A stretch of 64,000 nucleotides of DNA, taken from positions 14,116,387 to 14,180,386 of the forward strand of contig CP154954.1 of assembly GCA_039621445.1 (NCBI GenBank). The letters are read 5' to 3'. This DNA comes from Euglena gracilis. Taxonomy: Eukaryota; Euglenida; Euglenophyceae; Euglenales. Of the stretch, positions 55,287 to 64,000 are shown in pieces (positions within the stretch are counted from its first letter, which is position 1; each line of letters begins with the position of its first letter). The notes beneath the pieces are model-generated. The model made no database searches. It saw only the letters and a program-made list of their open reading frames with translations, and had not been told where the DNA came from. A program made the translations under genes and the position numbers.

Positions 55287-55780
55287 TACCCGCCCCCCCC
55301 CGGGCAATTGTCGCGTGACAAATCGGGCAGCACGGAGGGGGGTGACAATTTCCCGGGGTGACAATTTGGCCGGCACAGAGGGGGGTGACAATTGCCCGGG
55401 GGCGTCAATTGTCCGGGGGCGTCAATTGCCCACCCATGTAGGCCACATTAAATCCAAATGACCAAAAACACCATCTGAAACACCAGTGAACACGCAAAAA
55501 TGAAGCTATGTTTGTGATATTGTGCACAACATTTGGTATGTGACATTTCTCAGCACGTTCTAGCGAAATAGAGGATCAATCAAGTCGTGTCGGCGAAAAG
55601 AAAGTTCACAAACATCTTCTGTGGTGGGGGGTGACAAATTGGGCAGCACGGACGGGGGTGACAATTTCCCGGGGTGACAAATTGGCCGGCACAGCCAGGG
55701 GTGACAATTGCCCGGGGGCGTCAATTGCCCGGGGGCGTCAATTGCCCGGGGGCGTCAATTGCCCGGGGGGGGGGCGGGTA
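55287..55780. mobile_element. MITE-like element with G/C-tract terminal inverted repeats
   Basis: The left end (55289-55310) reads CCCG, nine C, GGGCAATTG. The right end (55756-55778) reads CAATTGCCC, ten G, CGGG, its reverse complement apart from one base of tract length. A TA dinucleotide flanks each side (55287-55288 and 55779-55780), as in Tc1/mariner-type insertions. Inside are two direct blocks (55311-55433 and 55630-55755) sharing GGGCAGCACGG, GTGACAATTTCCCGGGGTGA and several 17-base units GTCAATTGCCCGGGGGC that echo the ends. There is no coding capacity. Confidence 0.65.
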
Positions 55781-55795
55781 CGAAGCCACATGTGT

Positions 55796-56070
55796 GGGTA
55801 GCGACTGTGATCACCCAGGCAGTCAGGTTCATTAGTACAGAGCTTTAACGCAATTTGTTAGACGACGTTTGTTTTCTGGTGTCACCGTTCTAAATCACAT
55901 TGGTGTGGAAGGCTAAAGATAGTTGGGATCTCGGTGTATTTACCGAGATCAAGATACTACATACGCCTAAGCTGTTCGATCAGTTGGTTAGTCCGCAGGG
56001 TAGGGTAGTGACTGTGATCACGGCAGGCAGTCAAGCAAATGCGGGTAGTGACTGTGATCACTCAGGCAGT
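55796..56070 (+). repeat. Three copies of a GTGACTGTGATCAC motif
   Basis: GGGTAGCGACTGTGATCACC (55796), GGGTAGTGACTGTGATCACG (56003) and GGGTAGTGACTGTGATCACT (56043), each followed by GGCAGT. The core GTGATCAC is a perfect palindrome. The last two are 40 bases apart. Confidence 0.75.
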
Positions 56071-56520
56071 TGTACCAAAAAAAAAACAGGCATTAATTTT
56101 AAAATGACACAGAGAAGGAAGCGTTTTTCCGCTTCATGAAAAAATAGCAGAAAAAATACGTAAATCCAGCCCTACGTTTCTGAATCGCGAGGTTTCTAAC
56201 CGACGTAACGTGGCAGTTGTACCACAAACCACATCGATTCATCACAAGTTCCCAGGAACTCGTGTTTTGGGAAGGATTTTACCTGACATCGCGCTCTGGA
56301 TGCGCCCAATTTGAGAGACCAACGTCCTGTTGCACCCCCCCCGTTTCAAAATCACAATACCCTTGCCAAACAGCACCAAAAAACAGCAATAACCTCCATA
56401 CGAAGCGTAAAACCGCTTCATATGTCTCATTGAAGGCAATACAACAAAGAGTTTCTGGTTTAATGTGTTATAAAAAGCAGATCCATAAGAGGAAGCGGTT
56501 ATCCGCTTCCTTTCTTTCAG

Positions 56521-59140
56521 TATATCCGTGTCTTTCCGTTGGATCAGAGAACACATGCCTGCTGTTGCATCGCCCGTCGAATTGGTCCTGAACATTCGGG
56601 GCCTGCGCGCGTATCTGCAACATGGTAGGCCTCGTACGGGATGGGACCTCTTTCACGATGCCTTCGTGGGTCGTCAACTAGGTGCCCAGGCGATTGTGGC
56701 ACTGTGCTGTATGGTGCGGCTGAATCGCCGTTCACGTCGCACAGTGGAAGCGGTGAGTGAGGCCTACATGCGGTCTTCATCTCACCGTCCACGTTGGCTT
56801 GGACAGCTCGCCACCGGGTCGTATGCTGTGTGGCGTACGCTGCATCGACAAGCGCAACCCCTCGCAGACCCCAATACAGTGGTCGAGAACACTCCCAGCA
56901 TGCGGGCACTGCAGCAGCTTCCGAGAGCAATGCTGGGGAACGGACCCGGCCACCCCGAACCTGAGCCAGAACCTCACTGCTTTTGGAACAGTGCAGATTG
57001 CAAGCCGTACTCAGAATCGTCTTGAAATCATTCCCAGAGTTCAATGACGGCCTACCGGTCACTGGTTGCTAAAAGAGAAATGAATGTATTTTGATGAAGT
57101 AAATGACAATGACAGCGGAAAACCGCTTGCTGTTGAAACAACTTGATTTTTAGATCAGTAAATCTGATTCAAATGCAAGAGCTAAATCATTCCGAATGAT
57201 AACAACGTGCGTAGTTTGCACTGATGTCGCTTCCTGCAGCTGGAGAACCTGATGCACCGCCAGGGAACGAGGACACGCTCCGTGAGTTTCCCGGTGTCTC
57301 CAGGACATCCAGAACTGTGTGAGTTGATTGGCAACCTGGAGGTGGTGGCGACCTCCTGTTGTACGGCGTCGCCGCTGCTGCACCAAGCCGTGGGTCGCAT
57401 ACGCCGGATGCAGCTCACCGAGACGAGCATCAGGGTGCCGCTGGATGTGGTGCGGACCGACATGCGGTCCCTGCAGTGGCGGCCGCTGTCGCTGACCGAG
57501 CAGGTGGTGTCGGCCAACCTGGACCTGCTGCTGGTGTTGCAGACGGCCAGATCCCTGCAGCACCTCACGCGCCGCCAGAAGCCGCTACTAGTGGACGAGA
57601 ACATCCACTACCGGTGCCTGCAGCTGTTGTACTCAGCGTCAGCATCGCGGTACTACGTGTCCCGCTACCTGGCCGAGGTTCCCCTGCTGTACGGCATCTG
57701 GCACGCGTACAAGCACACGGTGACCGTCGTCTACCGGGCGTTCTTCCCGGTGCTGGCCCACCTGGAGGTCTCCCCTGGTGACCACCACCTGACGTGCAGC
57801 CTTCGGAGTCATCGAAAAGTGCTGTACATGGAGAAGCTGTTTGCCAGCCTTTTGTTGTCCCGCGAGTCCGTCACATCGCATTCTGAGTCGCGTATAGCAC
57901 CAGAGAAGCGGTTTTACGCTTCATTGGCTCCTGGCATGCAATTTAAGGAAGTGTATGCCTTGCTATTTGTGACTCAGTAGTCAACTGGCGACCAGAATGG
58001 AGGACTGGACCCGCTCTGCGACAACAAGAGCTGAGCAACAGCAGCAACTCCGATCGTACCCGTACCAGCTGATGCAGGGGCTGTGGAACATCCTGGCGTT
58101 CTATGCCCCGGCCTTGCTGCACCTGGGCCACGAGGTCCGTCGGTGTACCTGGAGAGGCAGACCTGAGGACGAGGTGAAGGGTACCACCGCTCGCCTGGTG
58201 CTGCAGAAGTGTCTGCTGCTGCTGATGCACCTGGAGAGTTTGATCAATCCCGGAAGACCGCCATCGGAGTACCAGCGGACCATCTCCCTGGCCCTGCTGG
58301 GGTGGCAGGACTGGATGTCCCGGCTGCCTGGCTGCGTGTTCGTGGAGGAGGCTGGCGAGGCCATGCTGTCGCGGCTGTCCTCTGCCTGCAAGCGGAACCC
58401 CCACGTGACCAGCTTCGAGGGTACGCTGCACCTGTTCCTGAACCTCGGCGCTCCCTCCGGTGAAGCACACCACAGCCGTGGTAGCCTCCGGAAGCAGCTG
58501 GTGCAGGAGATGTGTCGTCGTGTGCGAGGCCTGGTGGGAAGCCCTGGCGACCGTCCATTTCCAAAGAGGGTGGACAGCACCACCGTGCGGTGGCTGGTGG
58601 AACCGGAGACGTACCCGAGCTGGATGGCACCGGAACCTCTGCCAGCGCGGATGACCACTGAGCAGTTGCTACCTGTCCTGCGACACTCCCTGCAGACGCT
58701 GGTCCGAGGGCAACGCCTGGCAGCTGACGTGGAGGAGTGGCTCAGGAGAAACGTGGGTTCCGTCGATCCGGATCTGCTGCAAGAAAGAGAAGAGGCCATG
58801 GCCCCGTTCTTGGCACGCAGAAGAACCAGAGCTGACCCAGCAGGAGTTCCTCCTCAGCAATCAGATGAAGCGGAAAACCGCCTAGTGGACACGGATGAAG
58901 CGGAAAACGGCTTCGACGACAACAGAGCTGAGATGGAGGTGGTAGAGGCCTCAGCTGTGGTGGGTGACACGGAGGAGGGTAGCAGCTTGTACGAGCCACC
59001 AGAGTCCCTGTACGAGCCACCCGGTGACTTGTCGGACGGCTACGTGTCCGCGGGGGCCTCCGACGGGTTGGACTGGCTGGGATCACTGCAAGGCAGTGAT
59101 ATTTCCGACGCTTCGTCGGATGTCTCCGTGGCAGTGGTGT
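56521..59140 (+). CDS. Uncharacterised spliced gene, at least three exons
   Basis: Exon a: about 56521-56752, after TTTCTTTCAG and ending at a perfect donor GTGAGT; it reads FRWIREHMPAV and GWDLFHDAFVG. Exon b: from 57240, after TTCCTGCAG, to about 57820; it reads LENLMHRQ, QLLYSASASRYYVSRYLAEV and LLYGIWHAY. Exon c: from about 57978, after GTGACTCAG, to about 59140; it reads QLMQGLWNILAFYAPALLHL and LVLQKCLLLLMHLESL, and near the C-terminus an acidic tail with two LYEPP motifs. Introns a-b and b-c each hold a GAAGCGG palindrome, and exon c holds two in frame. I recognise no family. Ends of exons b and c are approximate, and upstream exons are likely. Phase would allow exon c to splice (VAV, donor GTGTAC) onto the ParB-like gene that follows. 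Confidence 0.55.
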
Positions 59141-59515
59141 GTACCTGGCTATATATTGCCTCATCACGAAAGTATCACGGTTTTCTACTGTATTAGGGAC
59201 ACGTTGGGTTCACCTGTGGAAGAAATACTCCCAAATACAAAGGCAAATACCACAACAACTGCACATAGCAATTACTCGGCAGGAAAAAGGATGTGTTTTT
59301 TCAGAGATGGTGCTGTTTGGTTTGGGTGGAGAGGTAAAAGTAGGGAGTGCTTTTGTAAACCCAAGGCAAAGGCAAATTAAATGGATGCTTTCACCCTGTT
59401 TTTCATCTTCGTTTTTGGAAATAAATGATCCCATTCCATTCATTTCTCCCTCATTTCCAACAGATTTGACAAACGGCTGCATAATTTTCCACTGTTTCCC
59501 CACAGACCAGTACGC

Positions 59516-62500
59516 ATGGCTCCGAAGAGGCTGGCGAAGGCGGACACAACGGGACAGTCGATCCCGAAGCTGCTGGAAGATGAGGAGATGTGGCTGCAGA
59601 GGGAACAGGGTGATTTATGATTCCTGTTGCTGAATGAACAGGAATGAACTTCGCTATGTCTGACATGATCACCCTCAATGGAAATACTTATGTTGACGTT
59701 CTCCACTGAATGTATGTGTGACGTGCATTGACAAACAAAAAATATCTTCGGTCCACCAATGAAGCGGAAACACGCTTCATTGCAGTGAATTGCAATTTTC
59801 TCCTAAAAAGACGTATAACTTAACTAACCCTGCAGTCGGGCAGCTGGTCCTGGACGTTGACCTGAGCCGGGGGCAGGTCCGGCAGCCCCGTCAGGAGCAC
59901 GTGAACAACCTCATCAAGGAGCTGCAGAACAATCCGCCGCAGGAGCTGGTGCTGACGGTGTGGCCGGAGAGAGGTGTCCGCCAGCCCCCTCCATTGTGTT
60001 TGTCGTTCCTGCGGATCATACCCCCACACTTCGTGTTAGGTGTTTGCCGGAAGTGGGTTGGCAATTTGGACATAGTTGTTGTGCTTCTCTCTTTCATCGT
60101 ATGGATATGATTACTTTCATGCATTGTTGGGGCAATGGATGGTTTCTGAATGTGTTCCCCTCTTCGCAGCTACGGGGAAGTGGGTCATCCTGAGTGGTCA
60201 ACATCGTTTCCTGGCTGCCTCGGCCATCGCCGACGCCGCCATCGCCGATGTCCGGCGGCCGTCAGCGTTCACCGAGAAGTTCCGGTGCAAGGTGGTGAAG
60301 GAGAACACCAGCATCATCGAGCGCCAGCAGCTGTCCGGCAGGCTGCAGGCCATGGACGGCAATGTCATGGACATGACCCTGGCCGACCGCCTGCAGTGGC
60401 TGATGAAGGAGGACACCCACAACCGGGAGATTGCCGAGGCAGAAGGAGAGGCGTACAACCCGACCAAGACCGAGCTGCTGAAGAACGTGTACAGCAAGAC
60501 GGGATGCCGGGAGACGGTGGATGGTGCCCTGGTGTGCTCTAACATGTTTGATAGTGAAGCAAAACTCATGGATGATATGTCACATGCAGTGTACGTTTGT
60601 TTGTTTTAATTCTGAGAAAGCACCAAAGCAAGCGTTTTCCCGCTTCATTATCCTTCTTTTTTGTATGGTTTATCACAGCTGACGTGGGTGAAGGCCATGA
60701 TCCCGGTGACGGAGTGGGTGCTGCAGAGTGGGACCGAGGCCGTCGAGGTGGTGAAGAAGATGGAGGCCCGTGGTGGGGACCGTGTGTCCCCACACACGTT
60801 CAAGTGCCTGGAGGCCATCTACCACCCGGACGACTACGCGGAGCTGGCCCAGGTGATGCTGGACGAGAAGGCCAAGCCCACCTCCCAACGTTTGGTCCAG
60901 GCTTCTATCTTGTGATTCCACATTCCATATTACACATTAATGGAAGAAGTGACCAATCTCTGCACTGTTGAAATATTTGGAAAATACTCCTTTTCTGTTT
61001 GAGAAAGCGTGTTTCCGCTTCATTTGGACAATCTTTTTATTTTTTATGGTGATTTGTTCCTTTTATGTATGTACATTGAAGTCTGCTGCCAGGCAGGAGA
61101 CCGCTAGGCTGGTGCGCCGCAGGACCTGGACGTGGCTGCTGCTGCACCCGGAGCTGGATGCTCACGTTCTTCACCCTTCAAGGAGTATGTACTGTTTGGC
61201 ATATGCGTTTGCTTAACGTGACTGTGTTCACATGCATGATTGATTGGTCTACACCTTCATGAAAATCAATTTCAATGACTCGTAATTTTTTAAATCTGAA
61301 ATATGAAGCGGAAAAACACTTCACTCCCTCACTGTTGTGTCTCCCACTGCAGAGGACCTGGCCCAGGTGGCCGCGCTGGAGACCGCCCTGCAGCCGGAGC
61401 ACATCAAGGTGCCGATGACCGGGGTGAAGTGGAGGTGGTCGCCTGAGGCCCCCTGTGCGGGGCCAAACTTCTTGTTCGTATTAAACAAAATGGTGATGCT
61501 AATTTGTTGGTATGTATTGTATCCCTCCCTGTGTATGATGGCTGAATGTGGAATGCACACACCACTCCCACCCTCTGTCACTGAGTGACAGTTGAGCCCC
61601 GGCATTGGCCGCCCATCGAGGTGGTACGCCGGGCGCCGCTGTGGTCCGACCCCCTGTACGACGGCCTCCGGCAGCGGCTGCTGGGCCAGGTGATGGAGCC
61701 CGCCGTCAAGGTCGGGGGCATCTTCGGCACCCTGGACCTGCACGGTATGACCTTGGCGAGGCTGGAGGAGGAGGTGTCCAGCACCCAGGAGATCTCCACG
61801 CCCGGCCGGGCCACGGCCAAGCGGGCTGCCCAACCCGAGGCGCAGAAGACCGGCCTCATCCACGTGGTGCCCATGCAGTCCACGGACAACGCCTGGCCGA
61901 ACGACCTCCGCCTGCTGGAGCTGGGGGCAGTGGTGGTAGAGGTGGAGACCCAGCAGTTCGCCCTGGATGGCAGCCAACACGCGGAGGTGGGCAGGACCAT
62001 GATGCTGCGGGGTACGCCGATGATCGCCGTGGGTGCGGACATCGACCTGCGGGACCTCCATGGGCGACTGTCGATGATGATGGGCAGCGAGCGGAAGATC
62101 TTCCGCAAGGACATCCTGCTGTGCATCCCGCCGCCAACGCCGGACCCGGACTGGCAGTGGGCTCGACGAACTTTGGCGGTGTTCACGACGGAGATCAAGC
62201 ATATGAAGGTAATTTTTGTGTTTCTGTTGTATTGAAGCGGAAAAGCGCTTCGCAGTTTCAAAGGTCTTTTATACATCTGTTTCTTGGTTCATGCATATGA
62301 CAAATGCGAATGAGATTCACGGTCCGTATCGTTTGTGTTCCCCTCACGTAGGACCCCGTCCAGATCTCCCTGCAGGGGATGCACCAGGGCCCGGGTCGCA
62401 CTTTCTTTGTCGTTTTACTGGTGCTGTTGCATACAATTATTTAATCCAATGAATTTGAATATGTCCTGATTCGGTAGACCAAATTACGCTTAGTGTGTGT

Positions 62501-63695
62501 TGCTTTACAATGCTCATTGTGACTGTGAGTTGCTAATTCATGTTCTCGAGTGTGTCCCGGTGCACCCGACGTTGCCCACCTCGTTCCCGTGGAGGTCGTC
62601 TGGTGGTTCCTGCGGCGGCTGGACGTGGCCACCGCGGACTGGGTGATGGTGATCAGCTCCCGGGCGGTGCTGACCGCCCAGCTGGCGGTGCGGGCGGGCA
62701 GCGCCATCAACTTGCTGTGGGGCGTGCCGACCCTGCAGGCGGGAGACGCGGAGGCGCAGCAGCGCCTCCAGTGCCTGGACGACGTCGGCCGGGAAGTGAG
62801 GGTGGCCGACGGACTGCCCCCTGTGGTCTGGGATCAGGGTCGTCAATGCTGTCATATGATGTCTTCTAACCAGAAATGGTTTCTGTCGTTTCAGTACTCC
62901 TTCATTCAGGATATCTTTCCATTACATCTTGTCCATATTTTTTTAAAACTATCAGAAAGGAAGCGTAAAACCGCTTCAAATCAATACTTCATTTTTTTAC
63001 TAGTGTTTTCTTGTCTCCAGTTCAAACTATCTCTGTGTACATATTGATTGCCCTGCTGACAAGGACGTCCACAGCAGGATCATCCGCCACCTGGCTCTGA
63101 ACGTCTCCGGCTTCATCCCTGAGGCGACGGAGACGGCCGCCCCAGCGCCCACGCAGGGGGAGCCCCCGGCCAAGCAGGGCGGCCAGGACCCGAAGGAGGC
63201 CAAGTCCAAGGAGACCAAGGAGTCCCAGGACAAGCCGAAGGAGAAGGAGACCAAGGACAAGCCGGACAAGAAGACCAAGGACACGCCTAAGAAGGGCGCC
63301 CGGGGGAAGCAGTCCGCCTCCTCGCAGCAGCCGGCCCGGCACTCCTACGAGTCGTCCCCGGAACCGCCTGAGCGCCCGACACACAGGGAGCGGCCTAATG
63401 GTGGATTGTCTGTGATGTCTGTTTCCTTATGTCATGTTTCCATTTTGGCAGTAATCTGACAATTCTGTTTGATGAAGCGTTTTTCCGCTTCCTTGTGGCT
63501 GAATCATAGTAATTTTTCTGAGACTGGAAATGCGTTCCTGTTCGACTGCTAATTGGTTCCACTTCGATGCAACACAATGGCATCTAATCAAAACCGATAT
63601 CTGTGTTCCACGCCTCCCATTTGCGCCGCTCCCTGTTGCCGAGGAAGCGGTCCGCCCTGGAGAACATCGAGGAGATGCTGGTGGACGACGAGTGA
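59516..63695 (+). CDS. Spliced gene with ParB-like domain and Lys-rich C-terminus
   Basis: Start ATG 59516 (MAPKRLAKADTTG); stop TGA 63693-63695 (ENIEEMLVDDE). Exons whose phases agree: 59516-59609, 59836-59973, 60170 to 60516 or 60531, 60679-60911, 61093-61184, 61353 to about 61470, about 61586-62208, 62352-62394, 62551 to about 62850, about 63030-63400, about 63646-63695. Residues about 30-125 resemble the ParB/sulfiredoxin fold: QLVLDVDLSRGQVRQPRQEH, LVLTVWPER, and WVILSGQHRFLAA, where the G-x-HR box of ParB N-terminal domains is clear. ParB-type domains bind CTP and DNA or act as nucleases; the role here is unknown. The rest (WWFLRRLDVATADWV, LLWGVPTL) is unrecognised. The tail has many KETK/KDKP repeats and a basic KRS segment, suggesting a nuclear, nucleic-acid-binding protein. 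Nearly every intron carries a GAAGCGG palindrome. Confidence 0.7.
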
Positions 63696-64000
63696 GCGGG
63701 CGGCTGCGGCAGCCGCCGTGGCAGCGGGCGGTTGGTGCCGCCAGCGAGGGAGGGACAAGCGAGACCCATACCCGGAACCCGACCAGACCCATACCCACAC
63801 CCAGACCATGTCCCCAACCATGCGCACACCTTCGCACTTCGCTGCACCACACCCACCCATTTCGCCGTGTCTTTCATTTGTGTTTGTCTTTGGCATGGCT
63901 GCGGAACTGGGGGCTGTGGGGTTTGTTCCACTTGTGACCTTTGTTTTGAGAATCAAAATTACACACCCACAACTTCCTCGGCTCATGGTGCTTTCCTTTC
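63696..64000 (+). other. 3' flank of the ParB-like gene
   Basis: About 300 bases after the stop codon, with CCCGACCAGACCCATACCCA repeats of ACCC. No clear polyadenylation signal or further gene is visible before the window ends. Confidence 0.5.

Larger units (their letters stand above)
53759..63491. repeat. Dispersed 18-base palindrome family, type GAAGCGGAAAACCGCTTC
   Basis: About 20 copies, absent from the middle of the window. Positions: 53759-53776, 53987-54004, 54382-54407 (11-base arms), 54705-54722, 55023-55040, 55267-55286 (worn), 56118-56135, 56402-56419, 56491-56510, 57114-57127, 57905-57922, 58867-58882, 58897-58914, 59758-59781 (with AATGAAGCG arms), 60629-60647 (worn), 61003-61021, 61305-61322, 62234-62251, 62960-62977, 63474-63491. 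Arms GAAGCGG or GAAGCGT are constant; the four central bases are TTTT, AAAA, CTTT, TTAT or AATA. Most copies lie in introns of the two right-hand genes. Those at 58867 and 58897 lie in an exon and encode DEAENR and DEAENG in frame. Confidence 0.9.

Noticed and set aside
63530-63937. Alternative frame across the last exon of the ParB-like gene
   Set aside because: The other frame ends in an acidic, natural-looking terminus (ENIEEMLVDDE) with an in-phase splice option; this one reads Arg/Pro-rich shadow text.
1-64000. tRNA and rRNA genes
   Set aside because: No tRNA-like A and B box pair or rRNA segment was recognised on either strand by eye.

Overview
The window is nuclear DNA of a eukaryote. 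The right end carries a gene with short GT-AG introns, and the other 50 kb or more is a graveyard of retrotransposons with no bacterial-style gene packing. GC-rich exons with short introns, DIRS-like elements, and a Ty3/Gypsy element carrying methyltransferases suggest an alga or another protist or early-diverging plant lineage. I cannot name the species.

Left third (1-18.6 kb, minus strand): a decayed Ty3/Gypsy chromovirus. Its pol frame (zinc knuckle, reverse transcriptase, RNase H, integrase, chromodomain) runs from 5930 to 2049, is broken by three stop codons, has lost its protease and has a substituted integrase catalytic residue. Upstream of pol the gag region is repeated four times head to tail with a period of about 3268 bp. 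Downstream of pol a further long open frame of unknown function runs off the window start. This stretch is full of short palindromes with a TTT-like centre.

Middle (18.6-53.6 kb): fragments of DIRS-like elements (tyrosine recombinase, reverse transcriptase, RNase H, NPPW methyltransferase-like module) lie in both orientations. Nested into one of them at 25602-38165 is a young chromovirus with 654-bp LTRs, a 4-bp target duplication, a primer-binding site and a polypurine tract. Between gag and protease it encodes a cytosine-5 methyltransferase-like domain and an N6-methyltransferase-like domain. Its reading frame shifts mostly at runs of G. A pair of ATGCGG minisatellites around a possible hAT transposase remnant closes this region.

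Right end (53.6-64 kb): host-like sequence. A short palindrome, typically GAAGCGGAAAACCGCTTC, occurs about 20 times, in most introns and twice inside an exon. There is a MITE-like element with G-tract inverted ends, an uncharacterised spliced gene (56.5-59.1 kb) and a spliced gene with a ParB-like domain and a lysine-rich tail (59.5-63.7 kb). The last two may be one transcription unit.
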